Positions 24,083 to 33,206 of a DNA stretch of 64,000 bases are shown here, one piece after another. The notes below the pieces were generated by a model. The model ran no database searches. It was given only the letters and a program-made list of their open reading frames with translations, and was not told the DNA's origin. Source of the DNA: Oligoflexus tunisiensis (GTDB taxonomy: Bacteria > Bdellovibrionota_B > Oligoflexia > Oligoflexales > Oligoflexaceae); NCBI RefSeq assembly GCF_001748245.1, contig NZ_BDFO01000001.1, positions 1 to 64,000 of the forward strand. Reading direction: 5' to 3'. The position numbers and the translations under genes are program-made. The number at the start of each line of letters is the position of its first letter. Position 1 is the stretch's first letter.

Positions 24083-24178
24083 ATCACCTCCAAAGCCAAG
24101 CTTCGCTTGACATTAGTCGCATGAAACAGTCATGTATACGAAAAATTTGTATAAACCCGCTTTGGAAATTGCTTTCAA
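24083..24178. promoter_or_regulatory. Divergent promoter region with TGTATA direct repeat
   Basis: The 96 bases between the metzincin gene (minus) and the TIGR02147 gene (plus) are A/T-rich towards the plus side. TTGACA at 24107-24112 could be a -35 box, but no good -10 lies at 16-18 bases. TGTATA occurs at 24133-24138 and 24148-24153, a direct repeat 15 bases apart that could be a binding site for the adjacent regulator. Inference only. Confidence 0.3.
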
Positions 24179-24982
24179 GTGAACAGGATTTATGGACACC
24201 AATGTTATCGCGAAATTATACGGGCTTTCGTCAAAAGCCACGATAGCTCGCATCGCGCTCTGGCCACTGCCTGCCAGATTCATACGAGTTACTTTTCCCG
24301 GGTCATGACCGGTGATGCTGAATTTTCAGCAGAGCAGCTTTTCAAGATCTGTAAGGCCATGGAGCTGCAGGAGGAGGACATCAACTTTGTTCTGATGTTG
24401 GGCGAACTAAGCCGCAGCAGCCACCATGAACACAAGCAGTTTTTGAAGCAACGCATCGAGGCGGTTCAGGAGGAGCACCTGCGTTTGAGCCAGCAATTGC
24501 AGGGGGAAATGACCCGGCTGGGCCCTGAGCAAATCGATCTTTACTTCAGCGATATCCGTCTGGCCAAGGTCCATATGCTGCTGACCGTGCCGCGCTTCCG
24601 CGCCTATCCTCAGCAGATTTCCCGGCGCCTCGGGCTCAGCGAGCATGAACTGCAAAAGCTTCTGGAACGCCTGCATCAGCTGGGGCTCATTCGCTTCCAT
24701 GGAGGCGCCGTTCATCACGTGGAGCAGAGCATTCACCTCGATGAACATCATCCGCTCTCCCTGCAGAACCATAAGAACTGGCGAATCGATGCCCTGCATC
24801 ACCTGACGAGTTCGGAGCGCCAGCCGCACGACTATCATTTCTCGGCAACCTTCACCTGCGACGCTGATACCAAGGGGCGCATCAAGGAGATCTTCAAATC
24901 AGCCATCGTCCAGGCCCAGAGCCTCGTGGCCGCTTGTCCGCGCGTGGAACAGGCTTATGTCCTGACTCTGGATCTCTACTGA
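24179..24982 (+). CDS. TIGR02147 family helix-turn-helix regulator
   Basis: The 267-residue protein resembles the TIGR02147 family known from Fibrobacter and Bdellovibrio-like bacteria. An N-terminal XRE-like helix-turn-helix (RALATACQIHTSYFSRVMTG) leads into a long helical region and a C-terminal wHTH part (QISRRLGLSEHELQKLLERL, GLIRFHGGAVHH). The start GTG at 24179 is preceded by GGAA. It is transcribed away from a secreted protease gene. Proposed role: transcriptional control of nearby secreted proteins, based on family context rather than data. Confidence 0.7.
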   Translation: MNRIYGHQCYREIIRAFVKSHDSSHRALATACQIHTSYFSRVMTGDAEFSAEQLFKICKAMELQEEDINFVLMLGELSRSSHHEHKQFLKQRIEAVQEEHLRLSQQLQGEMTRLGPEQIDLYFSDIRLAKVHMLLTVPRFRAYPQQISRRLGLSEHELQKLLERLHQLGLIRFHGGAVHHVEQSIHLDEHHPLSLQNHKNWRIDALHHLTSSERQPHDYHFSATFTCDADTKGRIKEIFKSAIVQAQSLVAACPRVEQAYVLTLDLY

Positions 24983-25118
24983 GTTGGAGAAAGATGGTTC
25001 CCGATGTTCATAGTTAGGCAATATTCCGCCTGAAGATTAATCGCTAATGCGTAGTCAGCCGGCAGCGAAACGCTAGAGTAAGGCTCATCGCTTCACCTTG
25101 TTATGAAGAGAGGGCATC

Positions 25119-26315
25119 ATGAAACTCTGGTATCGATCTTGTCTCCTGTTCATCCTCGTGCTGTCACGGCCCTTGATGGGCCAGGCTTTGGCGGAAAAGG
25201 ATCTCGCCCTTGTGCTGGATCGCGATCCCGCCCAGGCCATTCGTTTTCAGAATGCAGGCGCGGGAATTCTTTTTCCCCAATCCTGGTATCAGGCTGTTCT
25301 GAACGGTTTTCGGCAGACGCCGGTTGGCGATGCCCTGGAACGTGAGAACGTTTACGATCATTGGCAGCTGACCGGGATTCGTGTGGCGCCCTGCATGCCC
25401 ATCGGCCTTGTTCCCACGGACAATGTCCGGGAACATTGCTGGCCTGAGGTGCGGCTCGTCTGGCAGCCGATCGTGCGAACCACGACGGGCGGTCTGTTTG
25501 CTGATGATCGCGCGATTCATGCGACTTACGATGTTTTTCCAACGGATGCTCTGAGTCAGGAGGAGCTGAGCCGCGTCATCGCCTTGCGGAATCGCCTTTT
25601 CTCCTACTACTGGGGCTTCAAGGATCCGAACAATCTTCTGAATGCCCAGGAGGAAGCGGAATTCCGTGCCCTCCGGAACAAGGTCGTTCAGCGTCTCATC
25701 GGCAATACCATCTGGCTGCGGACCCTGAATGCCTCATATGCAGGACATGGCCTGCGACCTGAGTATGGTCGCCCCGAGTTTGCCCTCTTCCGCAGTCGGC
25801 TTTTGACCTGGCTTCAGGCCTATGCGCCTGCGCACCTCATCAAGGAAGCCACAGCCTTCTCGCTGCCTGCCGGTCGGGCTCCGGGAGCCATCAATGGCTG
25901 GAGTTTTATCGCCTTCCATGGCCAGTCGGGCCAGCTTCAGCCGCGCAATCTCTCCATTCTCTCCACCAGGGATGGAACGGAAATCTTCAACTTTGGCGAT
26001 CATAGTTCAGCCAGTCGGCAGCAGGATGATCCTCGCCTCCTGCGCACACCCGTTTCGGCCGCCATCGCCCAGGAGCTGAGAAATTCCGTGATCTTCAATG
26101 CTGTGGATCGCAATCGCCTCCTGCCACGCCTTGCGGATCGCAATCAGATCCTGCCCAACAATACGAGCTGCGCGAGCTGTCATCGCTTTAATCAGGACGG
26201 CAATGATTTTCACAATATGTCTTATTTTGTAGGTTTGCCGCAGATTTCCCTGGCCGAACGCGTGCGACGTGATGTGGCCTGGGATCTCAACTGGCTGGCA
26301 ACACATCTGCAATAA
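25119..26315 (+). CDS. Secreted protein with one CxxCH haem-c motif
   Basis: A 398-residue protein with a signal peptide (SCLLFILVLSRPLMGQALA). It carries a single CxxCH at Cys351-Ala-Ser-Cys354-His355 near the C-terminus, followed by the His/Asn-rich stretch RFNQDGNDFHNMSYF, which would make it a monohaem c-type cytochrome-like protein. The remaining sequence has no family I recognise. RBS GAGAGGG precedes the ATG. A strong terminator follows at 26344-26379, so the gene is probably a single unit. Haem attachment is predicted, not shown. Confidence 0.55.
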   Translation: MKLWYRSCLLFILVLSRPLMGQALAEKDLALVLDRDPAQAIRFQNAGAGILFPQSWYQAVLNGFRQTPVGDALERENVYDHWQLTGIRVAPCMPIGLVPTDNVREHCWPEVRLVWQPIVRTTTGGLFADDRAIHATYDVFPTDALSQEELSRVIALRNRLFSYYWGFKDPNNLLNAQEEAEFRALRNKVVQRLIGNTIWLRTLNASYAGHGLRPEYGRPEFALFRSRLLTWLQAYAPAHLIKEATAFSLPAGRAPGAINGWSFIAFHGQSGQLQPRNLSILSTRDGTEIFNFGDHSSASRQQDDPRLLRTPVSAAIAQELRNSVIFNAVDRNRLLPRLADRNQILPNNTSCASCHRFNQDGNDFHNMSYFVGLPQISLAERVRRDVAWDLNWLATHLQ

Positions 26316-26343
26316 CCCCGTTCGAAGTCTTTGCAATCTTGAT

Positions 26344-26379
26344 GAGTATGGACGACGAATATCGTCCATACTCTCTTTT
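26344..26379 (+). terminator. Rho-independent terminator
   Basis: A perfect 12-bp stem (GAGTATGGACGA at 26344-26355 with TCGTCCATACTC at 26362-26373), a 6-base loop and then TCTTTTC. The T run is on the plus strand only, so it ends the preceding cytochrome-like gene. Confidence 0.85.
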
Positions 26380-26394
26380 CACCCAGCGGAATTC

Positions 26395-26667
26395 TCAAAT
26401 TTTTCCAAGGCGGGTTTGAGTCAATATATCAATCTCTATCATAAGCTCCTGTCGCAATTTGAAGTTGGCCGGCGTATTTTCCAGTAATGCCAGCTGCTTG
26501 CGTAGATGAACTTCTTTCGGAACAAAGCCAAGGTCCCGCAACTTGGACTGCATGACGTCCTGGTTGGTGTCAATCTCCAAAGGTTTTCCAGCACCAGGAA
26601 GATTATCGAATTCACCTGCCTCGATAGCCTCTCGAATCAAGTTTTCAATCTGCCAACTGGACTTCAT
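26395..26667 (-). CDS. DUF1992 (DnaJ-homologue subfamily C-like) protein
   Basis: The 90-residue product has the DUF1992 core WQIENLIREAIEAGEF with DNLPGAGKPL, the characteristic family sequence. In bacteria it stands alone without a J domain and its role is unknown. I chose ATG 26667 because GGAGG is 7 bases upstream; an upstream in-frame ATG at 26715 would add 16 residues. It is convergent with the CxxCH gene and separated from it by that gene's terminator. Confidence 0.8.
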   Translation of the reverse strand: MKSSWQIENLIREAIEAGEFDNLPGAGKPLEIDTNQDVMQSKLRDLGFVPKEVHLRKQLALLENTPANFKLRQELMIEIDILTQTRLGKI

Positions 26668-26829
26668 GTGATAGCCTCCTGGGGCATAGGCACTGATGAG
26701 AAAGCTTTTTTCCATGGCAATGCCTTGTGCCGCATACTCGGTATTTTTTCTCCAAAGAAGATCGTTCTCAGGTATAAGTCATTGTTTATATTGATTTATT
26801 ATGCGTGACAGGCATCTGGTCGCGGCTGC

Positions 26830-26872
26830 TTATTGGAAGATTAGTACTGAATGACAGTCTATTATTGGAAGA
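26830..26872. repeat. TTATTGGAAGA direct repeats
   Basis: TTATTGGAAGA occurs at 26830-26840 and again at 26862-26872, 32 bases apart (about three helix turns). They lie in the A/T-rich gap upstream of the DUF1992 gene and downstream of gcvP. Paired regulator sites are possible; no consensus is recognised. Confidence 0.35.
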
Positions 26873-26934
26873 AAATTACCAATTAGCTACCTCAATAGAC
26901 TTCTAACTGGAAAAACAATCCAATGGCTCGTGGC

Positions 26935-26962
26935 AAGGGGGCTGTCATTTGGCAGCCCCCTT
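26935..26962. terminator. Strong hairpin after gcvP
   Basis: AAGGGGGCTG (26935-26944) pairs perfectly with CAGCCCCCTT (26953-26962) across an 8-base loop. It ends 12 bases before the gcvP stop. No T run follows on either strand, so it is a stable 3' hairpin whose termination is inferred from strength and place. Confidence 0.5.
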
Positions 26963-26973
26963 GGCTTGTGAGC

Positions 26974-29844
26974 TTAGCTATAAGAGGAAATATCCGGACA
27001 CGTACAAACCAAATTCCGATCCCCGTAGGCATTGTCCACACGTCCCACATAAGGCCAGAACTTGTTCTCCTTCACCCATGCCTTCGGAAACGCGGCCTGT
27101 TCACGACTGTAAGGCCGATCCCAGCCACCGGTAAGAACGGCTGCCGTATGCGGCGCATGCTTCAGCACGTTATTATCCTTCGGCGCCTTGCCCTGCTCCA
27201 CTTCACGAATCTCATTCCGAATGCTGATCATCGTCTCGCAGAACCGATCAAGCTCCGCCTTCGACTCCGATTCAGTCGGCTCGATCATCATGGTGTTGGG
27301 AACCGGCCAGGAAACGGTCGGAGCATGATAACCATAGTCGATCAAACGCTTGGCAATATCATCGACGCTGACATCCGCGGTTTTCTTCACTTCCTTCAGA
27401 TCGACGATACACTCATGAGCCACAAGGCCATTTTTCGCGCGATAAACCACCGGGAAGGAACTGTCGAGGCGCTTCGCCATGTAGTTCGCATTCAGGATGG
27501 CCACCTGGGTGGCCTTTTTCAAACCGTCAGGACCCATCATGCGTATATACATCCACGAGATCGGCAGAATGCTGGCACTGCCCCAGGGAGCGGCCGCGAT
27601 GGGACCGACGCCCTTGTCACCGCCCATTTTCACCAGAGGATGATTCGGCAGGAACGGAGCCAGATGCTTTTTCACGCCGATCGGTCCGACGCCAGGTCCC
27701 CCGCCACCGTGCGGAATGCAGAAGGTCTTGTGCAGATTCAAATGGCAAACATCCGGACCATATTTCCCAGGCCGGCAGAGACCGATCTGAGCATTCAGGT
27801 TCGCGCCGTCCATATAAACCTGGCCACCATTCTCATGAATGATGTTACAGATCTGCACGATCTCCTCTTCGAACACGCCGTGCGTCGAAGGATAGGTGAT
27901 CATCAGAGCGGCCAGATCATTCTTGTGTTCCACCGCTTTTGTCTTCAGATCCGCAAGGTCGATGTTGCCGTCATTGTCACACTTCACGACGATGACCTGC
28001 ATGCCGGCCATCACAGCCGAAGCCGGGTTGGTGCCGTGCGCCGAGCTGGGGATCAGGCACACCTTGCGATGACCCTGACCCTGCGACTCATGGAACTTGT
28101 TGATGACAAGCAGACCCGCATACTCCCCTTGCGCGCCGGAGTTCGGCTGCAGAGAGATGGCGTCAAAGCCCGTACAAACCGCAAGGTAATTTTCGAGCTG
28201 CTCAAAGAGCTGTTTGTAACCTTTCGCCTGATCCACGGGCACAAAAGGATGCAGCCCATTCACTTCCGGCCAGGTGATGGGCAGAAGTTCCGAAGCAGCA
28301 TTCAGCTTCATCGTACAGGATCCAAGCGGAATCATCGAACGGGTCAGCGAAAGATCGCGCGACTCCAGCTTGCGGATATACCGCATCATCTCCGATTCCG
28401 ATTGATAGCTATTGAAGATCGGGTGCTGCAGGTAAGCCGAAGTCCGGACCAGAGCCGCAGGAATCGCTTCACCAGCCGCCGCGGCCAGATCCTTCAGAAC
28501 CGGCACCGGCTTGCCTTCCGCAAAGATCGAAAGAAGTTCGCTGACCTGCTGGGCATCGGCCTTCTCATCCAGGGCGATCAGAACGCTATCATCCAATCGA
28601 CCGAGGTTGACGTTCTTCGCCAGCGCAGCCCGCATCAGACCGTCCGCCTGCGCCTGATCCAGCTTCACCGCAAGGGTATCGAAATAATTTTCCGATTTCA
28701 GGGCATAACCCAGCTTTTTCAGACCTGTTCCGAGGACCCGGGTCAGGGCATGGGTGCGTTCCGCAATGCGCTTCAGGCCTTTGGGACCGTGATAGACGGC
28801 ATACATCGAAGCCATGATCGCCAGCAGAACCTGGGCGGTACAGATGTTACTGGTCGCCTTGTCACGGCGAATATGCTGCTCGCGCGTTTGCAGCGAGAGA
28901 CGGAAACCGTTCTGTCCATTCGCATCCTTGGAAACCCCAATGATACGACCTGGCATGCGGCGCTTGAATTCATCCTTGGTGGCAAAGAAACCGGCGTGTG
29001 GTCCGCCGTAGCCGAGCGGCACACCAAAGCGCTGCGAGCTCCCAACCGCAATATCCGCGCCCAGTTCACCCGGCGCGGCCAGCACACAAAGCGCCAAGAG
29101 ATCGGTGGCGAGTGTGACAATCAGTCCCTTGTTTTTCGCCTGGGCGATCAGATTCCGGTAATCCTCGACGCGGCCGTCGGCAGCGGGATACTGCAGCAGA
29201 AGACCGAAGGCCTCACTGCCGAAGTTCACCTTCTGTGGATCCACGACCGAAACCTTCAGCCCCAGAGCCAGAGCCCGGGTGCGGACGACTTCAATGGTTT
29301 GCGGCAGACAGTTTTGAGCGATGTAATACACATCACCCAGACCTTCCGCGGCCAGATCCCGACTCATCGACATCGCTTCCGCCGCCGCCGTGCCTTCATC
29401 CAGAAGCGAGGCGTTGGAGAAAGGCAGGCCGGTCAGATCAGAAACCATGGTCTGGAAGTTGATCAGCGCCTCCATGCGGCCCTGAGCAATCTCCGCCTGA
29501 TAAGGCGTGTACTGGGTATACCAGGCGGGATTTTCGATGATGTTCCGCAGCACAACGGAAGGTGTGACCGTGTCGTAGTATCCGAGACCGATATAGGAAC
29601 GATTCAATTTATTTTGGCTCATGATGCGCTTCAGCTCAGCGAGCGCCTCATGCTCCTGCAAGGCAGCCGGAAGATCCAAAAGCGCTGTGTCCTGAATGGC
29701 TTTGGGCAAAGCGGTACGGGTTAATTCATCAAGACTGGCATAACCGAGCTCTTGCAGCATAGCTTGGACATCGGAATCCGACGGTCCGATGTGACGACCA
29801 GAAAACTGCTGAACATCATTTGCTTTTTCCCAGACGTGAGACAT
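26974..29844 (-). CDS. gcvP: Glycine dehydrogenase (decarboxylating), P protein
   Basis: GcvP decarboxylates glycine with PLP and passes the aminomethyl group to the lipoyl arm of GcvH. The 956-residue product is a fused P1P2 enzyme: the PLP lysine is Lys706 in [18 protein letters not shown]. Other family stretches are [18 protein letters not shown] at the start and [11 protein letters not shown] in the second half. It is a single gene rather than the two-subunit form. It lies about 6 kb from gcvH/gcvT, on the same strand, without an L protein gene nearby. A long plus-strand open frame over it is a shadow. Confidence 0.96.
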   Translation of the reverse strand: MSHVWEKANDVQQFSGRHIGPSDSDVQAMLQELGYASLDELTRTALPKAIQDTALLDLPAALQEHEALAELKRIMSQNKLNRSYIGLGYYDTVTPSVVLRNIIENPAWYTQYTPYQAEIAQGRMEALINFQTMVSDLTGLPFSNASLLDEGTAAAEAMSMSRDLAAEGLGDVYYIAQNCLPQTIEVVRTRALALGLKVSVVDPQKVNFGSEAFGLLLQYPAADGRVEDYRNLIAQAKNKGLIVTLATDLLALCVLAAPGELGADIAVGSSQRFGVPLGYGGPHAGFFATKDEFKRRMPGRIIGVSKDANGQNGFRLSLQTREQHIRRDKATSNICTAQVLLAIMASMYAVYHGPKGLKRIAERTHALTRVLGTGLKKLGYALKSENYFDTLAVKLDQAQADGLMRAALAKNVNLGRLDDSVLIALDEKADAQQVSELLSIFAEGKPVPVLKDLAAAAGEAIPAALVRTSAYLQHPIFNSYQSESEMMRYIRKLESRDLSLTRSMIPLGSCTMKLNAASELLPITWPEVNGLHPFVPVDQAKGYKQLFEQLENYLAVCTGFDAISLQPNSGAQGEYAGLLVINKFHESQGQGHRKVCLIPSSAHGTNPASAVMAGMQVIVVKCDNDGNIDLADLKTKAVEHKNDLAALMITYPSTHGVFEEEIVQICNIIHENGGQVYMDGANLNAQIGLCRPGKYGPDVCHLNLHKTFCIPHGGGGPGVGPIGVKKHLAPFLPNHPLVKMGGDKGVGPIAAAPWGSASILPISWMYIRMMGPDGLKKATQVAILNANYMAKRLDSSFPVVYRAKNGLVAHECIVDLKEVKKTADVSVDDIAKRLIDYGYHAPTVSWPVPNTMMIEPTESESKAELDRFCETMISIRNEIREVEQGKAPKDNNVLKHAPHTAAVLTGGWDRPYSREQAAFPKAWVKENKFWPYVGRVDNAYGDRNLVCTCPDISSYS

Positions 29845-30183
29845 GGAAATGGTCCACCTTTGTGTCGTGAGTTGTCATGAACGTCGGTAATCTAGCTAAA
29901 GGAGAGAGAAAACGCAAATGATCCTCGCGACTTAGTGCGCTGTGACAGGCGGCCGTAACCTCGTGTAATACTGGGAAGAATACCAGGACTTTGGCCTTTG
30001 CGGGCCCATCGGCTATTTTCCTTGGTTTTTCTCCAAAAACACCGCGCGAACCCGGCAATTTCCAATGGAAATGATAATCAAAATCATTTAATCCTTCAGG
30101 GTCCTGCATGAAGCATGGATAATAGCGCACAGCCGATGAGCCGGCTGCCGACCTCTAACGCCAATACTGCCGAGTGTGACGCG
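29845..30183. other. Divergent intergenic region gcvP / imelysin
   Basis: This 339-base stretch separates gcvP (minus) from the imelysin gene (plus). It contains the Fur box at 30067-30085. I looked for a glycine riboswitch on the gcvP leader side and saw no convincing match. A long open stretch upstream of the imelysin ATG (30115-30183) is treated as leader, because the lipoprotein signal begins at 30184. Confidence 0.5.
30067..30085. promoter_or_regulatory. Fur box (ferric uptake regulator site)
   Basis: The 19 bases match the Fur consensus GATAATGATAATCATTATC at 15 positions, with the core ATGATAATCA intact. The site is about 100 bases before the imelysin start. Genes of this family are iron-regulated in other bacteria, so Fe-Fur repression is likely; it was not tested. 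Confidence 0.7.
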
Positions 30184-31383
30184 ATGATGAAAAAGAATTG
30201 GACCCTTTTATTGGCCCTGCCTTTTACGGTGGCAGGCTGTGGAGAAAACAGCAGCAACAGCCCCGCTGTGGAGCAGCTGCCTGCTTTTGATCGTCTTGGA
30301 CTTTTGAAAGATATCAGCGAAGGTGTGATTCAGCCGCGTTATGCGAGTTTTGTGGAGCGGACCCAGGCTCTGAAAACCGTCACGGACTCCTTTTGCCAGA
30401 ATTTGACGACCGGTTCGGCCTGGGCTACGGCCGTGACGCCCGTTCAGAATGAATGGAAGGAAACAATGGCTCTCTGGCAGGAGGTTGAGGCCTTCCAATT
30501 CGGGCCTCTCACCGATCAGGAAAGCATTCTGCGCTATGATATCTACACCTGGCCTGTGTTGAACGCCTGTGCCGTGGATCGTCAGGTCAATGCCATGGCC
30601 CAGAATGCGGCAACTTACTCGCTGTCGACCGACGACGGGACCAAAAGTCTCAGTGCCATCGAATATCTTCTTTATGATGATGACAGCCTGCACGCCTGCA
30701 AGGCCGATGATACCCAGGTGCAGGGTTGGAACGACAGGACGGAGGCCGCCCGTCATGAGCTGCGCTGCGGCTATCTCAAGTTGCTCGCGACCGACCTTGT
30801 GACCCAGGCCGAAACCCTGCAAAACAAGTGGAATGATGGCAGTCAGGGTTATCATTATCAGCTGATTGCGGAGGCCGGAGACACGGACCTGCAAACCCGC
30901 ATCAATGTAATTTCAGACAGCCTCTTCTTCCTCGACGCCACGCTGAAGGATAAAAAGCTCGGCATCCCCTTGGGAATTCACTCCTCCTGCCGCACCGATG
31001 TCTGTCCTGAAAGCATCGAGCATCCCCTGTCTCAGCAAAGTCTTGCCGCGGTGCAGCACAATCTGATCGGTTTCAAGGCCGCGTTCGAGGCCGGCTTTGA
31101 TGATTACCTGAAGGCCGCGGGTGGTGAGGCTCTGGCCACGCAAATGCAGACCGATATCGACGAGGCTGTGGCGTCAGCGGAAAGTCTCGCGGACGAAAGC
31201 CTTTTGGATTTCATCAATAATCTGGATCAGGCCGCTTGCGCTGCGACCACGACGGATGATCGCAAGGTCGCGATCTGCGCTCTTTATCAGGATGTCAAGG
31301 TCATCACGGATGAGTTGAAGACGGAATTCGTGGAGATCCTGAAACTGTCCACGCCAGCACAAAGCTCGGGTGATAATGACTGA
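30184..31383 (+). CDS. Imelysin-family (M75-like) iron-regulated lipoprotein
   Basis: The product (399 residues from ATG 30184) starts with a lipoprotein signal peptide (WTLLLALPFTVAGC, lipobox TVAGC). Its body resembles the imelysin/IrpA family: VEAFQFGPL, RYDIYTWPVLNACAVD and SAIEYLLYDDD. The classical GxHxxE metal motif of M75 is represented by SAIEYLLY, so peptidase activity is doubtful; several family members bind iron or haem. The Fur box upstream and the membrane hydroxylase gene overlapping its 3' end (8 bases) support an iron-related role. An upstream ATG at 30115 is less likely. Confidence 0.75.
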   Translation: MMKKNWTLLLALPFTVAGCGENSSNSPAVEQLPAFDRLGLLKDISEGVIQPRYASFVERTQALKTVTDSFCQNLTTGSAWATAVTPVQNEWKETMALWQEVEAFQFGPLTDQESILRYDIYTWPVLNACAVDRQVNAMAQNAATYSLSTDDGTKSLSAIEYLLYDDDSLHACKADDTQVQGWNDRTEAARHELRCGYLKLLATDLVTQAETLQNKWNDGSQGYHYQLIAEAGDTDLQTRINVISDSLFFLDATLKDKKLGIPLGIHSSCRTDVCPESIEHPLSQQSLAAVQHNLIGFKAAFEAGFDDYLKAAGGEALATQMQTDIDEAVASAESLADESLLDFINNLDQAACAATTTDDRKVAICALYQDVKVITDELKTEFVEILKLSTPAQSSGDND

Positions 31384-32332
31384 AACAAAGCCGGACATGG
31401 TTCTTGAGCAGCTGCTTGAACCCGGATTGATGTTTTTCGATCCGAGCAAGCGATTTTTCTGGGGAAGCCTTCTGGCTTCCCTTCTGCTTATTATCGTGGT
31501 GTCCGGCTCACGGCGCGGGGAGAACCTCAAAACCCTGTTTGCACCGCGTATCTGGTTTCATCGCTCCTCGCTCGCGGATATGAAGATCATTTTGATCAAT
31601 AATCTTTTCCGCCTGCTCGTCTTTCCCAGCTCCTTCATCACGGCGGTCGGCATTGCGGCCGTGATTTCCCTGCTGCTCACCAAAATCATGGGCGGCAAGC
31701 CCGACCTTGGCTGGTCGCCGTTCGGGGTCACAGCCCTTTACAGTGTTGTCATCTTTCTGGCCGACGACTTCGCCCGTTTTTTCTTTCATTATTTGCAGCA
31801 CCGCTGGCGCTGGCTCTGGTGCTTTCATCAGGTTCATCACAGTGCGCTGGTGATGACGCCTCTGACCCTGATGCGAACCCATCCCGTGGACATTCTCTGG
31901 GCCCGCATTCGCAATGCGCTGACCTATGGTGTGGTCACGGGCGTTTTCTTCTTTCTCTTTGGTTCAGCTGTCTCCGGCTGGGATATCATCGGGGCGGAAG
32001 CCCTGGGTTTTCTCTTCAATTTCGCCGGCTCCAATTTGCGACACTCTCAGGTCTGGATAAACTTCGGTCCTCTGGAGCGGATCTTTCTCAGTCCCGCAGC
32101 CCATCAGATTCACCACAGTCGCGATTCCGTGCATTACGATAAAAATTTCGGGGTCTGTCTGGCCGTGTGGGACAAGCTCTGGAAAACCCACTTTCTTCCG
32201 CAAAATGTTCAGCAGCCCCTCCGTTTTGGACTCGAGGATTCGCCTCTGTCGGATGAACGGCAGAGTGTCATCACCCTGTATTTTCAGCCTTTCCGTGATC
32301 TTCGGGCCTTCAGCCGGAAAAACCCGGGTTGA
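31376..32332 (+). CDS. Membrane fatty acid hydroxylase/sterol desaturase family
   Basis: A 318-residue integral-membrane protein with four or more helices (ASLLLIIVVS, FITAVGIAAVISLLL, YGVVTGVFFFLFG). Its His clusters match the di-iron hydroxylase/desaturase family: HYLQH, HQVHHSA and HQIHHS. Such enzymes hydroxylate or desaturate lipids, here of unknown kind. I chose ATG 31376; a GTG at 31370 would add two residues. The start lies inside the imelysin stop (31383), so the two genes are coupled and both follow the Fur box. A di-iron enzyme beside an iron-responsive lipoprotein is coherent. Confidence 0.85.
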   Translation: MTETKPDMVLEQLLEPGLMFFDPSKRFFWGSLLASLLLIIVVSGSRRGENLKTLFAPRIWFHRSSLADMKIILINNLFRLLVFPSSFITAVGIAAVISLLLTKIMGGKPDLGWSPFGVTALYSVVIFLADDFARFFFHYLQHRWRWLWCFHQVHHSALVMTPLTLMRTHPVDILWARIRNALTYGVVTGVFFFLFGSAVSGWDIIGAEALGFLFNFAGSNLRHSQVWINFGPLERIFLSPAAHQIHHSRDSVHYDKNFGVCLAVWDKLWKTHFLPQNVQQPLRFGLEDSPLSDERQSVITLYFQPFRDLRAFSRKNPG

Positions 32333-32678
32333 CTTCCCCCAAGGTTGTGCCATAGTTCCTGGAGCATCCGTGTCGATCCGTGGTGGAGCTATGCATAATT
32401 TCCTCAAAAAACAGAATTTTCTGCCGGGAATCTCGCGCATTGCCTGCCTTCGCGTTCTATTTTCCAATGGTTCGCTGACTTGTATTGGTCGACTTACTGT
32501 TCCCACACGCTCTTAAGCCCAGGGTGCAACGGACTTTCCTGCCAGGAAAACTCCAGGCATCCTGGGGAGCCCACAAAACAAACATAGCATCCGTATGTCC
32601 CATCCATCTGGAATCCTTCAGATGCGTTGGAACATTGCGTTTGCTTGACTCCATTGCAAAAAATCGGAGGAAACGTTC
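32333..32678 (+). other. Intergenic region, no supported gene
   Basis: This gap follows the hydroxylase gene and precedes the Rnk-like gene. An ATG at 32391 opens a 41-codon frame, but its RBS spacing is poor and its product has no family resemblance, so I leave it out. The leader of the next gene contains GGAGG eight bases before ATG 32679. No terminator was seen. Confidence 0.4.
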
Positions 32679-33122
32679 ATGCTCAGGACCTTCAATACTC
32701 GGGACATAAACATGGTAAAATGGAATGAAATGATCACAGATCAGGACCTGGAAAGAATTCTCCACTGTCTGGATAATGTTGCCGTCGACGTCACGGCTCT
32801 GGAAGCCTGGGAGGAGAAGATGGAACGGGCGCAGATCATTCCGCAGAGCGAAGTGCCGTCTGATCTTGTGACCATGCATTCCAGGTTTCGCTGCCGCGAG
32901 GATAGTGAATTGGAAAAAATAGGCGAACTGTCGCTGGTTTTTCCGCACGAAGCCAATATTGATGAAGGCAGAATTTCGATCATGGCTCCCCTGGGTCTGG
33001 CCCTGCTGGGCGCCCGCGTGGGCCGTCGCATCACCTGGAAATGTAGAAACGGACGTACCAGAAACCTGGTTGTGGACTCCATCCTGTATCAGCCTGAGTC
33101 CAGCGGCGACTGGCATCTTTAG
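32679..33122 (+). CDS. Rnk/GreA-GreB-like transcription factor
   Basis: A 147-residue protein with a short N-terminal helical part (residues 15-50) and a C-terminal GreA/GreB-type FKBP-like domain (VTMHSRFRCRED, ELSLVFPHEANIDEGRIS, PLGLALLGARVGRRITW). This architecture matches Rnk, the regulator of nucleoside diphosphate kinase, which binds RNA polymerase's secondary channel. It lacks the long coiled coil of GreA, so cleavage-factor activity is unlikely. The RBS GGAGG fixes ATG 32679. It lies before the mreB-like gene, without obvious functional link. Confidence 0.8.
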   Translation: MLRTFNTRDINMVKWNEMITDQDLERILHCLDNVAVDVTALEAWEEKMERAQIIPQSEVPSDLVTMHSRFRCREDSELEKIGELSLVFPHEANIDEGRISIMAPLGLALLGARVGRRITWKCRNGRTRNLVVDSILYQPESSGDWHL

Positions 33123-33206
33123 GTGCGCGTTTGGCTCCAGGTCTTCAGGGATTGACAAGCCAGTTTTTTAAGCTCATGAACAGGAAATAAAGGGGGACTG
33201 TTCTCG

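Noticed and set aside
26923..29724. Open frame of 933 codons on the plus strand across gcvP.
   Set aside because: It lies exactly opposite the complete gcvP gene. Its product is rich in His and Arg without any family pattern, the signature of an antisense shadow in GC-rich codon positions.
32391..32516. Small open frame of 41 codons before the Rnk gene.
   Set aside because: GGAG is only two bases from the ATG and the product has no recognisable feature.
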